Assembly (NCBI GenBank): GCA_026397505.1
Contig: JAPLUR010000058.1
Location: forward strand, 1-53,504
Length of the DNA: 53,504 bases
Direction: 5' to 3'
From: Candidatus Zixiibacteriota bacterium
GTDB taxonomy: Bacteria > Zixibacteria > MSB-5A5 > GN15 > PGXB01
Shown: piece by piece, positions 43,059-53,504 of the stretch
Numbering within the stretch: the stretch's first letter is position 1
Layout: each line of letters starts with the position of its first letter
Notes under the pieces: generated by a model
What the model saw: only the letters and a program-made list of their open reading frames with translations
What the model was told of the DNA's origin: nothing
Database searches by the model: none
Made by a program: the position numbers and the translations under genes

Positions 43059-44041
43059 CTGACCACAGCCGAGGCCCAGGTCAATCCTCCGCCAAAAGCA
43101 GCCATGAGAATAATATCGCCATCCTTGATCCTGCCGGCCCGCAGGGCCGCATCCATTGCCATGGGAACGGATGCCGACGAGGTATTACCATACATGGCAA
43201 TATTAAGGAACACTCTCTCCATGGGAACACGGAGCCTCTTGGCGGTAGCCTCGATTATTCTGATATTGGCTTGATGCGGGACCATCAGGGTAACATCATC
43301 TCCTGTCAGGCCCGCGCTGGCCAGAGCCTTCAAAGAGGCGTCGCCCATCATTTTGACCGCATGTTTAAAAACTTCGCTGCCGTTCATTTTGAGATATACG
43401 CTGCACCGATCAGAGTCCGGGGCAAGAACCGGGTTCATTGACCCACCGTGGGGAATCCAGAGCAATTCGGCATATCGACCATCAGATTTCAGGAAGGTAG
43501 ATAGTACCCCGCGATCATCATCACAGGCTTCCAAGACAACCGCTCCCGCTCCATCCCCGAAGAGAACGCAAGTGCTGCGGTCGGTGTAGTCGGTTATGGA
43601 ACTGAGTTTTTCCACACCCACCACCAGAACCCGCTTGTACTGACCGGATTTTATGAAGGCATTGGCGATCGATAAGCCATTTATAAATGCGGCACATGCC
43701 GCCGCAATATCGATGGCGGCAGCATTAAACATCCCCATTTTCTTCTGCATGATACAGGCGTTGGAGGGAAGGCGGTAGTCCGGCGTCACCGTGCCCACCA
43801 GAATCAATTCAATGTCCTCGGGTCGCAGCCTGGCCATATCCAGAGCCTTTCTTGCGGCCGCCACCGCCATATCGGAATTGGTTTCATCCGAACTGCATAT
43901 TCGGCGCTCTCTGATACCGGATCGGCTGAAAATCCACTCATCAGAGGTATTGACCATTTTTTCGAGATCACTATTGGTCAAGCGCCGCGCCGGGGCGTAG
44001 GATCCTAAGCCGGTTATTCTGCCGTTTATCTTCCTGTCCAT
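43052..44041 (-). CDS. fabH: 3-oxoacyl-ACP synthase III
   Basis: 329 residues from ATG 44041. The catalytic triad is Cys116 (IAAACAAF), His in VPHQANIRI and Asn in MYGNTSSAS. It starts fatty acid synthesis by joining acetyl-CoA or a branched starter to malonyl-ACP. The conserved N-terminus (INGRITGLGSYAP) begins just after the chosen ATG, so the gene truly overlaps the last 71 bases of plsX. Confidence 0.95.
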   Translation of the reverse strand: MDRKINGRITGLGSYAPARRLTNSDLEKMVNTSDEWIFSRSGIRERRICSSDETNSDMAVAAARKALDMARLRPEDIELILVGTVTPDYRLPSNACIMQKKMGMFNAAAIDIAAACAAFINGLSIANAFIKSGQYKRVLVVGVEKLSSITDYTDRSTCVLFGDGAGAVVLEACDDDRGVLSTFLKSDGRYAELLWIPHGGSMNPVLAPDSDRCSVYLKMNGSEVFKHAVKMMGDASLKALASAGLTGDDVTLMVPHQANIRIIEATAKRLRVPMERVFLNIAMYGNTSSASVPMAMDAALRAGRIKDGDIILMAAFGGGLTWASAVVRW

Positions 44042-45071
44042 TGCTGTTTCCGTTGTTGGTGATAGCCAACTCCTCGCGGATATTGGCGGCAATCCTGTGA
44101 CGCACCATCTCTATGGCGACAATGACGGCATTCTTTATCGCCTTGGGCGATGAAGAGCCGTGGCAAATAATTGAAACCCCATCAACACCCAGAAGAGGAG
44201 CACCGCCATGCTCGCTATAATCGAAGGTCCGGCGTAACCTTCTCAGAAAAGGCGAGAGGAGAGCCGCTCCGACGCGGGAAAAGAGATTAGTCTGAATCTG
44301 GTGCCTTATTTGTTGCGTCAAAAACCCTTCCACCGATTCTGCAAATTTAAGCAGTATATTTCCGGAGAAACCATCGGTGGCAATCACATCCACTTCCCCG
44401 GTCAAAACATCCCGGCCTTCGACATTCCCGATAAAATTCAGGTCCGATTTATCGAAGAGCTCGTGGGTGGCCAGGACCGCCTCGTTACCTTTGCTTCTTT
44501 CTTCCCCAATCGAAAGTAAGCCGACACGGGGAGAGGTGCGTCCACCCATAAGTGACGCATAAATGGAACCCATCAGGCCGAATTGAAACAGGTGTGTCGG
44601 TTTGCAGTCGACATTGGCCCCAACATCGAGAACCAGCGTCGGTTTCCTCCGCACCGTCGGGAAAAAGGAGATAATGGCCGGGCGGCTGACTCCCTCGATT
44701 CTTCCCAGAATCAATATCGATGAAGCCATCACAGCCCCGGTATTGCCGGCGGATACAAAGGCATCGGCTCGTTTCTCTTTCTGCATCGTCAATCCGACCG
44801 CTATGGAAGAGGTCTTCTTTCGGATACCGTCGGTGGCCGTATCGCTCATAGCCACGGCATGGGCGGCATTTTCGATCGTGACATTGGATGGAATAATCTT
44901 CTGCTTCTTGATAAAATCATTGATGACTTCCACCTTGCCTACAAACACCAGTTTAAGGGCGTTCCCCTTTTCCACGGCCGCCTGCAATCCACCCTCCATT
45001 ATCGATTCGGGACCAGCATCAGCCCCCATCACGTCGAGTGCCACTGTGATAACTGTGTCGCTATTGCTCAT
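43971..45071 (-). CDS. plsX: Phosphate acyltransferase PlsX
   Basis: 366 residues. ALDVMGADAGP at the start, SAGNTGAVMA, GANVDCKP, IGEERSKGN, DGFSGN and SEHGGAPLLGVDG are PlsX signatures. It converts acyl-ACP to acyl phosphate for phospholipid synthesis. The last 25 or so residues, rich in Asn, Arg and Gln, extend past the usual family end and are encoded within the 5' end of fabH. It follows rpmF by 29 bases. Confidence 0.95.
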   Translation of the reverse strand: MSNSDTVITVALDVMGADAGPESIMEGGLQAAVEKGNALKLVFVGKVEVINDFIKKQKIIPSNVTIENAAHAVAMSDTATDGIRKKTSSIAVGLTMQKEKRADAFVSAGNTGAVMASSILILGRIEGVSRPAIISFFPTVRRKPTLVLDVGANVDCKPTHLFQFGLMGSIYASLMGGRTSPRVGLLSIGEERSKGNEAVLATHELFDKSDLNFIGNVEGRDVLTGEVDVIATDGFSGNILLKFAESVEGFLTQQIRHQIQTNLFSRVGAALLSPFLRRLRRTFDYSEHGGAPLLGVDGVSIICHGSSSPKAIKNAVIVAIEMVRHRIAANIREELAITNNGNSNGQEDKRQNNRLRILRPGAALDQ

Positions 45072-45100
45072 AAATATTTGCGATTTGGACGCAAAAAGAA

Positions 45101-45283
45101 TCAGGCTTCCTTGGGAGTGGTAATCTGCGTCCCATTATAATAACCGCAATGGGGGCAGATATGATGGGGAAGTCTCGGCTGATGGCAATGAGAGCATTCC
45201 ACCACATTGGGTGCTGAAAGCTTCCAGTGGGTTCTTCTCTTGCGGCCGCGGGTGTGCGAATGTCTTCGTTTTGGTAGTGGCAT
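45101..45283 (-). CDS. rpmF: 50S ribosomal protein L32
   Basis: 60 residues. MPLPKRRHSHTRGRKRR is the basic N-terminus, and the zinc ribbon reads CSHCHQP and CPHCGYY, so this is the zinc-binding form. It lies between the DUF177 gene and plsX, the order found widely in bacteria. Confidence 0.97.
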   Translation of the reverse strand: MPLPKRRHSHTRGRKRRTHWKLSAPNVVECSHCHQPRLPHHICPHCGYYNGTQITTPKEA

Positions 45284-45304
45284 AATAATTCCTTAATCTA
45301 AATT

Positions 45305-45814
45305 CTATTCCAACAGGTCTTTCAGACCCTCCCACCTTTCATCGGTCTCTACACTTTTGCAATCGCAGGTTTCTTCATTCAGGTCGGCGCCGCAGCTGGG
45401 ACACAATCCCTTACAATCCTGACGGCACAGCGCTTTCAACGGGCGAGACAAAATCAACGACTGCCTGATTATTTCATCCAATTCTACGACCGGGTCATAG
45501 GCTTTAACCTTGACAATATCTTCCTCAATCGTCTGTGCTACCTCTGTTTTCCCTTCGCCGGTTCTTATTATAAAGCCAAAATCTCCGGAAAGTTCCGCAT
45601 CAAACAGCGCCAGACACCGCGAACATTCCTGTTCCACCGGCGCCGTTACATATCCTTGGCAATAAAATTCGCCATCCACCTTCTGTATGTTTACTTTCAC
45701 CGTCATAAGGTCTCTGAAGGCGACACCATCTATGGCGTATTCAATGCTATCCGCCTCCGATTCCAGCGTTACTTCGACGGGGAAAGACTCAAAGTCACGC
45801 AGGTCCAAATTCAT
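45305..45814 (-). CDS. yceD: YceD family (DUF177) protein
   Basis: 169 residues from ATG 45814; a GTG at 45832 is in frame. The central motif is QECSRCLALFD, and the C-terminus ends in a cysteine cluster (CRQDCKGLCPSCGADLNEETCDC). In other bacteria and plants this family is linked to 23S rRNA or ribosome accumulation. It always travels with rpmF and plsX, as here. It is the first gene of the lipid operon. Confidence 0.92.
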   Translation of the reverse strand: MNLDLRDFESFPVEVTLESEADSIEYAIDGVAFRDLMTVKVNIQKVDGEFYCQGYVTAPVEQECSRCLALFDAELSGDFGFIIRTGEGKTEVAQTIEEDIVKVKAYDPVVELDEIIRQSLILSRPLKALCRQDCKGLCPSCGADLNEETCDCKSVETDERWEGLKDLLE

Positions 45815-45921
45815 AGTCTGACAAATTAGCACACTCGGGAAGCAAAGTCAAGACAAAAAGGGAGGCCGTAAGCATATGTCATTCAACTGGGTTGCGGGTA
45901 TTGATCACAGACCTGAAGCGA

Positions 45922-46332
45922 CTATTCGGTGTCTTCTTCCTGAACAATCCTTATTCGACTCTTGGCCCGCTCCAGCGCGCGGCGGGCGCGAGCAGAATCT
46001 ACCATTCCCGAAGGGCCCTCGGTCAGCCTCTGTTGCGCGCGTTCAAGAGCCCGCCGGGCTTTTTCCAGGTCAATCCGTCCGGCATATTCGACCGCATCTA
46101 CCAGCAGAGAGGCCGTATTCGAGGAAATTTCAAAGAAACCATAAGTAACCGATAGAATGATCTCCTGCATCGATTCGTCTTTGATGGTCAGTTTACCCGG
46201 GATAACAGCCGTAATCAAAGGGGCATGGTCGGTAAGAACACCCAGGTACCCCTCGCTGCCGGGAATAATCATTGAGGAGACCTCCCCTTCATAGAAAACC
46301 TGTTCCGGAGTGACAATGCTCAGTCTAAACAT
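45922..46332 (-). CDS. atpC: ATP synthase F1 epsilon subunit
   Basis: 136 residues. The N-terminal beta-sandwich (FRLSIVTPEQVFYEGEVSSMIIPGSEGYLGVLTDHAPLI) and C-terminal helical hairpin (about 88-130) make the full-length form that can inhibit ATP hydrolysis. It is the last gene of the atp operon, 11 bases after atpD. Confidence 0.96.
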   Translation of the reverse strand: MFRLSIVTPEQVFYEGEVSSMIIPGSEGYLGVLTDHAPLITAVIPGKLTIKDESMQEIILSVTYGFFEISSNTASLLVDAVEYAGRIDLEKARRALERAQQRLTEGPSGMVDSARARRALERAKSRIRIVQEEDTE

Positions 46333-46343
46333 AAACGGCGCGA

Positions 46344-47765
<1,422 letters not shown>

Positions 47766-47785
47766 TCATCAGTATTTTTCCATTT

Positions 47786-48655
47786 TTAGCCCTTAAGGGC
47801 CTCGGCTCCCGAGACAATTTCCAGAAGCTCTTTGGTTATAGCCGCCTGGCGGGCTTTATTATATTGCAAAGTAAGAGAATCAATCACCTCTGCGGCATTG
47901 TTGGTGGCGGCCCCCATCGCAATCATACGTGTCCCATGCTCCGAGGCAAACGAATCAGCCAGCACCGTCACAATTTTGGTTAAGGCATAACGCGGCATCA
48001 GGTCGGCAAATATCCCCTCGGGCGATGGTTCGAAGATATATTCAATGCGACCGCCTGTTCTTTCATCAATGGCGGGGCGCTCGACCGGAAGATATCGCTC
48101 ATCGATAACCTTATATCTCACGGTGGATAAAAAGCGGGTATAGATGATAATGATTTCATCGGTCTGGCCGCTTAAGAATCTGGCCGTCAGAAATTCCGCC
48201 ACTTCACGGGCCTTCTCATAATTGAGATTGCCGAACCAGTCACTGAACTTACCGGCTATTCCCCAATTCCTCCGCTTGAAAAAATCATTTCCCCTTTTTC
48301 CAATTAATACCAGTTCAACCTTATCTTTTTCTTTCTCTTTGCCTTCCAGCCATTCCGTTGCGCGACGAAGAATATTGGTATTGAAAGAGCCGCACAATCC
48401 GCGATCGGAGGTAATCAGCACCAGGGTTTGTTTGCGGATATCCCTCTTTTCGAAAAAGGGATGAGTCAATTCCCCCGAAGCCGCCGAGAGAGAATGCAGT
48501 ATTTCCTCCAGTTTATGAGAATAGGGGCGCACCTGCATAATTTTCGCCTGGGCCTTGCGAAGCTTGGTCGCCGCCACCATTTCCATCGCCTTCGTTATCT
48601 GTCGGGTGGAAATAACCGAGCGGATTCTCTTCTTGACATCACGTAAGGTCGGCAT
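47786..48655 (-). CDS. atpG: ATP synthase F1 gamma subunit (rotor shaft)
   Basis: 289 residues. N-terminal RDVKKRIRSVISTRQITKAMEMVAATK and C-terminal ALTLQYNKARQAAITKELLEIVSGAEAL are the two helices of the central shaft. LVLITSDRGLCGSFNTN is the conserved Rossmann part. It starts three bases after atpA. Confidence 0.97.
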   Translation of the reverse strand: MPTLRDVKKRIRSVISTRQITKAMEMVAATKLRKAQAKIMQVRPYSHKLEEILHSLSAASGELTHPFFEKRDIRKQTLVLITSDRGLCGSFNTNILRRATEWLEGKEKEKDKVELVLIGKRGNDFFKRRNWGIAGKFSDWFGNLNYEKAREVAEFLTARFLSGQTDEIIIIYTRFLSTVRYKVIDERYLPVERPAIDERTGGRIEYIFEPSPEGIFADLMPRYALTKIVTVLADSFASEHGTRMIAMGAATNNAAEVIDSLTLQYNKARQAAITKELLEIVSGAEALKG

Positions 48656-48658
48656 GGC

Positions 48659-50170
48659 TTATTTTCCCGTAAACTCCTTCTTGAATTGCGTTACGGCGTC
48701 GCGAAGCTTGCCGGCGGTATCGCTGGAAATATCCTTTTCCTTCAAAATCATAAATTCAATATCCGGGAATTTCGAGGAACAATATTCAAAAAGACCCTTC
48801 TCGAAATCGGCGATCCGCTCGGTTGGAACATCATCGAGGTAACCATTGACACCGGCCCAGATAATTATGACTTGGCGGGCCAGCGTCATCGGGACATATT
48901 GTCCCTGTTTCAACAGTTCCACCATTTTCTCGCCGCGGGTCAATTGCTTCAATGTTGCTTCATCCAGATCAGAGCCAAACTGAGCAAAGGCGGCCAATTC
49001 ACGATACTGCGCCAGATCAAGCCGCAGCGAACCGGCGACCTTTTTCATAGCTTTTGTCTGTGCATTACCGCCGACGCGCGAGACCGAAATACCGACATTG
49101 ATAGCCGGGCGAATGCCTGAGAAAAAGAGATCCGATTCCAGGAATATTTGACCATCGGTGATAGAGATAACGTTGGTCGGAATATAAGCCGCCACGTCAC
49201 CCGCCTGGGTTTCAATGATCGGCAGCGCCGTCAGAGAGCCGCCGCCCTGATCGTCTTTCAGCTTGGCCGCCCGCTCCAGAAGGCGGGAATGGAGATAGAA
49301 GATATCGCCGGGATAGGCTTCTCGACCCGGCGGACGGCGCAATAAAAGCGACAACTGGCGATAAGCCTGGGCATGTTTGGAAAGGTCATCATATATCACC
49401 ACCACGTGTCGCCCGGTATAGAGGAATTCTTCGCCTATGGCGCAACCCGCATAAGGAGCGATAAATTGCATCGGCGCCGGATCAGAGGCGCTGGCGACCA
49501 CCACCGTCGTATACTCCATGGCGCCATGCTCCTCAAGCGTTTTCACAACCTTGGCCACCGTTGACGATTTCTGACCGATGGCGACATAAATGCAAAAGAC
49601 ACCCGTTCCCTTCTGATTAATAATGGTGTCAATTGCCAGAGCGGTCTTGCCGGTCTGGCGATCGCCGATAATAAGCTCGCGCTGACCGCGGCCGATCGGT
49701 ATCATAGAATCAATCGCCTTCAAACCGGTCTGAACCGGCTCTTTTACCGGTTGCCGCTGAACGACATTGGGTGCCGTTCCTTCCAGTACACGAAATTTAT
49801 CGGTAACCACCGGCCCTTTGCCGTCGAGAGGTTGTCCCAGAGGATCAACAACCCTGCCGATAAGGGCATTTCCCACCGGCACCTGCGCCACCCGCCCCGT
49901 GCGCCGTACCGTGTCGCCCTCTTTGATAACCTTCGGCGAACCAAAAATGGCCGCGCCGACATTATCCGCCTCGAGATTCAAAACCATCCCGATAACATCC
50001 CCGGGGAATTGGATCAGTTCCGACATCATCACGTCTTCCAGTCCCCATATCCGCGCGATGCCGTCGCCTACCTGAAGCACGGTGCCGACCGACTCCATCT
50101 CCAGCTTGGTTTGGTATCTCTCAACTTCCTTCTTTATTATGGAAGAGACTTCTTCCGGATTAAGACCCAT
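48659..50170 (-). CDS. atpA: ATP synthase F1 alpha subunit
   Basis: 503 residues. The P-loop is GDRQTGKTA near residue 170, with the subunit signature [14 protein letters not shown]. The N-terminus [15 protein letters not shown] binds the stator. It follows atpH after a 79-base gap that contains no gene. Confidence 0.98.
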   Translation of the reverse strand: MGLNPEEVSSIIKKEVERYQTKLEMESVGTVLQVGDGIARIWGLEDVMMSELIQFPGDVIGMVLNLEADNVGAAIFGSPKVIKEGDTVRRTGRVAQVPVGNALIGRVVDPLGQPLDGKGPVVTDKFRVLEGTAPNVVQRQPVKEPVQTGLKAIDSMIPIGRGQRELIIGDRQTGKTALAIDTIINQKGTGVFCIYVAIGQKSSTVAKVVKTLEEHGAMEYTTVVVASASDPAPMQFIAPYAGCAIGEEFLYTGRHVVVIYDDLSKHAQAYRQLSLLLRRPPGREAYPGDIFYLHSRLLERAAKLKDDQGGGSLTALPIIETQAGDVAAYIPTNVISITDGQIFLESDLFFSGIRPAINVGISVSRVGGNAQTKAMKKVAGSLRLDLAQYRELAAFAQFGSDLDEATLKQLTRGEKMVELLKQGQYVPMTLARQVIIIWAGVNGYLDDVPTERIADFEKGLFEYCSSKFPDIEFMILKEKDISSDTAGKLRDAVTQFKKEFTGK

Positions 50171-50249
50171 ATTCTATACCTCTGTAATAATATCGCCATC
50201 TGTTTTCCGGGCACAATTCAAAGTCACAGGCAAATATGACCTCCGGGCA

Positions 50250-50798
50250 TCAATGCACTTTCGTCTTCATCAAACGGTTACGCAGCAGGCCGAGCGCATA
50301 GCGGATCGACCCGTCGATAATCTGATTCTGAAAAATAACAATCATGCCGCCGATAATCAATTCGTCAACTCGTTCCTCTAACTCAATCTTCAGCCCCGAT
50401 TTCCGGGCCAGCCGGTCAATCAGTTTTTCCCTTTCCTCCGGAGTGATGGGGGCTGTCGTGATGCAGATCGCGCTGACAATACCCCGCTCTATGCGAACCA
50501 GCCGATCAAATTCCTCGATTATTTCCGGAAGGAAATTCATCCGGTGTTTATCCACCAGCACCAGCAGGAACTCGAAAAAAGGATGGGTAAGCCGCTCGCC
50601 GAAAACTTTGGTCATCAATTCATGTTTTTGCGAATCGGGAATCTGCGGCGCCGCCATGAAATCCATGAAAGTTTTATCCTTCCCGAGATATTCCGACAGC
50701 GCATTGAATTGCTCCCAGGCGACATCAATGAGATTTCGTTCCTTGGCCAGCTCAAAAAGGGCACGGCCGTATTTTGCAGCAATTTGTTGCGCGAGCAT
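50250..50798 (-). CDS. atpH: ATP synthase F1 delta subunit (stator)
   Basis: 182 residues. AAKYGRALFELAKERN at the start and the C-terminal motif VDELIIGGMIVIFQNQIIDGSIRYAL are diagnostic. It links alpha to the b stalk. It starts three bases after atpF. Confidence 0.96.
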   Translation of the reverse strand: MLAQQIAAKYGRALFELAKERNLIDVAWEQFNALSEYLGKDKTFMDFMAAPQIPDSQKHELMTKVFGERLTHPFFEFLLVLVDKHRMNFLPEIIEEFDRLVRIERGIVSAICITTAPITPEEREKLIDRLARKSGLKIELEERVDELIIGGMIVIFQNQIIDGSIRYALGLLRNRLMKTKVH

Positions 50799-50801
50799 TC
50801 C

Positions 50802-51284
50802 TTAAGCCTTCTCAATACCGTCGATGAATTTGTCGATCAGCTCCCGTTCTTTTTTCTGGTCCACCTTTTCGTGAAGAATTCGCTCGGCCGCGGCCATAGT
50901 GATATTAACTATATCTTCCTTCAACTGGACTTTGGCCTTTTCCACATCGCGCTGCAACTGTTCGGAAGTCCGCGTTACAATCCCCCGCGCTTCTTCCTGG
51001 GCATCCGTTTTAATCTCGGAAGCTATCTTGTGGCCTTCGGCGATTGCATCGGCGATCTTCTGCCGCCTTTCGAGTTCAATCCCCCGGATCCTTTCTTCAT
51101 ATTCCGTAAGAAGCTGGGCCGCCTTTGCCTTTTCTTCATCGATATGCTGAAATTCGTCCTTTATTTTCTGACGCCTTTCATCCATCATATGGAGCAACGG
51201 CCTCCAGGCAAACCTTTTCAGCAGCCAAACCGTAATGAGAAAACCGAGGATATGGGTGATGACCTGTGATATTTCAATACTCAT
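50802..51284 (-). CDS. atpF: ATP synthase Fo b subunit
   Basis: 160 residues. One TM helix (about 5-22) precedes a long charged helix. Only one b-type gene is present, so a b2 homodimer is expected. Confidence 0.95.
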   Translation of the reverse strand: MSIEISQVITHILGFLITVWLLKRFAWRPLLHMMDERRQKIKDEFQHIDEEKAKAAQLLTEYEERIRGIELERRQKIADAIAEGHKIASEIKTDAQEEARGIVTRTSEQLQRDVEKAKVQLKEDIVNITMAAAERILHEKVDQKKERELIDKFIDGIEKA

Positions 51285-51335
51285 CTGAATTCCTCAACAA
51301 CTCTTCTCTCTTTCGAGAGTCGAGATTTTCTCATT

Positions 51336-51572
51336 TCAGCCGCCGATTTTGCCCATCAACAGCAGCAATCCCACCAGGGCGTAAATGGTCAAGGCTTCAA
51401 TAAAGGCGGCGCCGATGATCATGCCGGTTTGAATCTTGCCGGCCGCTTCCGGCTGACGCCCCATCGCCTCCATCGCCGAACCGACCGCCCGGCCCAGTCC
51501 CAGCCCCGAACCGATGGCCGCAATCGCGACCGCTATCGGCAATGCAAATGATAATGCAGCTTGGTAATCCAT
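51336..51572 (-). CDS. atpE: ATP synthase Fo c subunit
   Basis: 78 residues, two TM helices joined by the GRQPEA loop. The ion-binding Glu is in [11 protein letters not shown]. The Gln in helix 1 and the Ser/Thr after the Glu that mark sodium-type rings are absent, so proton coupling is likely. A GGAGG lies before the ATG. Confidence 0.97.
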   Translation of the reverse strand: MDYQAALSFALPIAVAIAAIGSGLGLGRAVGSAMEAMGRQPEAAGKIQTGMIIGAAFIEALTIYALVGLLLLMGKIGG

Positions 51573-51621
51573 TTTTTCCTCCTTAATAATATTATCTACA
51601 ATTCATGTGCTTTATTCAATG

Positions 51622-52425
51622 TTAATGCTCCTCGTGCGGCATCACCATGAAGAAATATATGGCTGAAAGCATGGTGAAAACCAAAGCCTGTATCGTCGAG
51701 GTCAGCATGGCCAGCAGAATGAACGGTATCTGAAAGGGAAAGCCGATGGGCGAACCAAACAACCCCATGAACATTATCCCCAGCGAAACAAAAGCCGCGA
51801 TCAAAATATCCTCACCGGTGATATTGCCGAAAAGACGAAGGGCCAGTGAAAAGGGGCGGGCCAGTTCGCCGATGACGTGAATCGGCAGATTTATCGGCGC
51901 CAGCGCCCAGGTGACCGCATCGGTAGGCGAACCGAGAAGGTGATGAAAATATCCCCAGAGCCCCAGCCGACGAACGCCGGTGTACTGAACATAAAGAAAT
52001 ACCGTAATGGCCAGCGCCGCGGTGGTGTTTATCGAGGAAGTCGAGGATTTGAAAAACGGTACCAGCCCGATCAGATTCATAAACCAGATATAAAGAAAAA
52101 GTGTCCCCAGAAAAGGAGTGTACTTCCGGGCCTCTTTCCCCATCACAGAGATGAAAAGATTATCCAGATTTTCCAGAATCATCTCCACAAAATTCTGCAA
52201 TTTGCCCGGTATCATCTGTCGCTTGCGGTAAGTAATCACCGCCACGGTGATCATCATCAGGGAAACAACGCCGGCATAGATGAGAGCATCATAATGATGC
52301 GCAAAGGATTTGTTGATGAAGGTGAGAAGGTTGGGGAGCTCGTGCGACTCTTCCTGCCCCTTTTCCACCACTTTATGAGTCGTTTCGGAAGTCGTCAGTA
52401 TTTGAAAAAGAAGACTATTAAGCAC
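51622..52425 (-). CDS. atpB: ATP synthase Fo a subunit
   Basis: 267 residues with five to six TM helices. The essential Arg is in SLALRLFGNITGE. It forms the proton half-channels beside the c ring. The start overlaps atpI by eight bases. Confidence 0.96.
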   Translation of the reverse strand: MLNSLLFQILTTSETTHKVVEKGQEESHELPNLLTFINKSFAHHYDALIYAGVVSLMMITVAVITYRKRQMIPGKLQNFVEMILENLDNLFISVMGKEARKYTPFLGTLFLYIWFMNLIGLVPFFKSSTSSINTTAALAITVFLYVQYTGVRRLGLWGYFHHLLGSPTDAVTWALAPINLPIHVIGELARPFSLALRLFGNITGEDILIAAFVSLGIMFMGLFGSPIGFPFQIPFILLAMLTSTIQALVFTMLSAIYFFMVMPHEEH

Positions 52426-52831
52426 GTTTCAATTCTTCCTTCTTCGTGTCCTCTTCCAGATAATCAAGTTTCAGAACAGCTCTTCCGGCGGCCTTGAGGA
52501 CAATAACCAGAAGGCTCACGGTGAAGCCGATCACAAGCAGGAGGGGCTGAAAATAATCAGAGACCATCATCAGGTAACCTGAGAGATATAATAACGGGAA
52601 CTTTATCAGGAGAAAAACCAGGGCAGCAGCCTTGTCGGCCCCCTCAGGGCGCAGGGTCGTACGAATGAGCAGGGCCAAAAAATAGAGATTGACCATACCC
52701 CAGATAATTCCGGTGAATACCGAAAGGGTCGGCCGAAAGCCAAAATAAAAAGAGCCAAAAGCCAGAACCAGTAAAGCCAGAAGGCCGCAGGTTTTCAGAG
52801 TTCTGGCAATGAAATCAATTTCCTTTTTCAT
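52418..52831 (-). CDS. atpI: AtpI family protein of the ATP synthase operon
   Basis: 137 residues with four predicted TM helices (about 15-32, 36-55, 65-88, 92-112) and a charged tail. Position before atpB and topology match AtpI/UncI, which helps assemble the c ring in some bacteria. Sequence signatures are weak, so the name leans on context. It overlaps atpZ by 17 bases. Confidence 0.75.
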   Translation of the reverse strand: MKKEIDFIARTLKTCGLLALLVLAFGSFYFGFRPTLSVFTGIIWGMVNLYFLALLIRTTLRPEGADKAAALVFLLIKFPLLYLSGYLMMVSDYFQPLLLVIGFTVSLLVIVLKAAGRAVLKLDYLEEDTKKEELKRA

Positions 52832-53084
52832 CTTTCTCTTTTTTCTCTTCGTCCTCGGCTCGTTTCAGCAGGCGGTATATTTCCCTGCCCGAGGCAATAA
52901 AGCCAAAAATGAGAAACAACACCAGCAAGAATGGCTCAGTTCCCAGCTTTTCGTCCAGCCATCGCCCAATAAAAAATCCAACCAACGGCCCGACCGCAAG
53001 CAGTATGGGGATAGTGCCAAGCAATCCCAGTTGACGTATCTCACTTCTCCCCTTCTTTTTATTGGATTTTCTGAAATCGCTCAA
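52815..53084 (-). CDS. atpZ: AtpZ family protein
   Basis: 89 residues. The N-terminal basic stretch precedes two TM helices (about 18-42 and 50-68); GFFIGRWLDEKLGTEPF is the AtpZ hairpin signature. AtpZ with AtpI forms a small cation-conducting complex in some species. It is the first gene of the operon. Confidence 0.85.
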   Translation of the reverse strand: MSDFRKSNKKKGRSEIRQLGLLGTIPILLAVGPLVGFFIGRWLDEKLGTEPFLLVLFLIFGFIASGREIYRLLKRAEDEEKKEKDEKGN

Positions 53085-53115
53085 TTTTCACCAATTCCAA
53101 AAAATCAAGTCATAA

Positions 53116-53143
53116 AGTTTATTGTTTGTAAATCAATTGTCAA
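53116..53143 (-). promoter_or_regulatory. Probable promoter of the atp operon
   Basis: On the minus strand TTGACA (53143-53138), 16 bases, then TAAACT (53121-53116, 4 of 6). It lies about 30 bases before the atpZ ATG and 67 bases past the end of the upstream gene. Confidence 0.45.
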
Positions 53144-53209
53144 GGGAAAACAAGGAATGATTTTGTCCAGTTTTCCAGATACGCTTCTGTCTCGCCCCTG
53201 ACACCATTA

Positions 53210-53504
53210 TCAAAACTGATATCCGGCCGAGACCCGGAAAGTGTCATCGAGTTCGTGATTGTGAAGATAGGCCAGGTCAACCTTGATCCGGTTGATGTCA
53301 ACTCCGACGCCGCCGGTGAAATTCCCGATATCAAAACCCGCTCGTCCAAAGAGCTTTTCCCGATAAGAAAGCTCCATTCCCCAGTGAGTATCAAAAGAGA
53401 TATCACCAACCCAGAATTGGGCCGCTTCCTTTATACCCTCAAATTTAATATCGCTGGAAAAAGCAAGCCGCCCGGTAAAACCTTTCAGCCTGTGCGAAAC
53501 CATT
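53210..53504 (-). CDS. Outer-membrane beta-barrel protein (PorV/PorQ-like), N-terminus cut by window edge
   Basis: The last 97 or so residues of a minus-strand gene that enters from the right. Alternating strands (LAFSSDIKFEG, DTHWGMELSYREKLFGRAGF, FTGGVGVDINRIKVDLAYLH) end in DTFRVSAGYQF with the terminal Phe typical of barrels inserted by BAM. The end resembles PorV/PorQ (UPF0164) proteins of the FCB group, common in this lineage. Without the N-terminus the family is provisional. Confidence 0.7.
   Translation of the reverse strand, partial: MVSHRLKGFTGRLAFSSDIKFEGIKEAAQFWVGDISFDTHWGMELSYREKLFGRAGFDIGNFTGGVGVDINRIKVDLAYLHNHELDDTFRVSAGYQF

Overview
The window looks like an ordinary chromosomal segment of an uncultured Gram-negative bacterium of the FCB group. 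The best guess is candidate phylum Zixibacteria or a close relative. This is inferred from a secreted protein ending in a double dockerin-like repeat, a PorV-type beta-barrel fragment, paired M16 peptidases, an SLBB polysaccharide-export protein and a Ycf48-like propeller protein. It is not proven by any marker gene. Most genes use GC-rich codons, run in tight operons with ATGA or TAATG overlaps, and lack tRNA or rRNA genes. No transposase, integrase or CRISPR array was found.

Layout. 1-714 (-): 5' part of a Wza-like export gene. 1001-3981 (+): a catalytic and a non-catalytic M16 peptidase with a strong terminator. 4031-14120 (-): a long housekeeping run. In transcription order it is ftsE-ftsX-envC-like, holB, ricT-like PSP1 gene, metG, tatD, rsmA, a PdxJ-family gene and rluD. 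14222-16402 (+): a Ycf48-like propeller protein and a polytopic membrane protein. 16786-18816 (+): an AT-richer accessory module with a Lys-rich leader, a papain/C39-like cysteine-peptidase-fold protein and an HD-domain protein. This is the most novel part. 18817-19389 is non-coding and holds dispersed repeats and a hairpin over the rubredoxin ribosome binding site. 19390 (+) rubredoxin. 19703-21376 (-) dockerin/PKD secreted protein. 21538-24382 (+): an ECF sigma factor overlapping a zinc-finger/TolB-like/TPR membrane protein. 24460-26691 (-): membrane pyrophosphatase. 26692-27665: non-coding, with several inverted repeats. 27666-28235 (+): lipoprotein.

28377-31569 (-): glmM-glmS, making UDP-GlcNAc precursors. 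31737 (+): alpha/beta hydrolase. 32569-36927 (-): two half-ABC exporters forming an asymmetric heterodimer, plus an inositol-monophosphatase-family gene, behind a near-consensus sigma70-type promoter. 37154 (-): a solitary etfB. 38245 (+): aquaporin. 39018-45814 (-): a complete lipid start-up cluster yceD-rpmF-plsX-fabH-fabD-fabG-acpP-fabF-rnc. 45922-53084 (-): a complete F1Fo ATP synthase operon atpZ-I-B-E-F-H-A-G-D-C. 53210-end (-): 3' part of an outer-membrane beta-barrel gene.

The housekeeping blocks link cell division, DNA replication, translation, envelope precursors, fatty acids and energy. The accessory interest lies in the 16.8-18.8 kb module, the PdxJ-family protein with altered catalytic residues, the ECF/anti-sigma/TPR pair and the structured repeats between genes.
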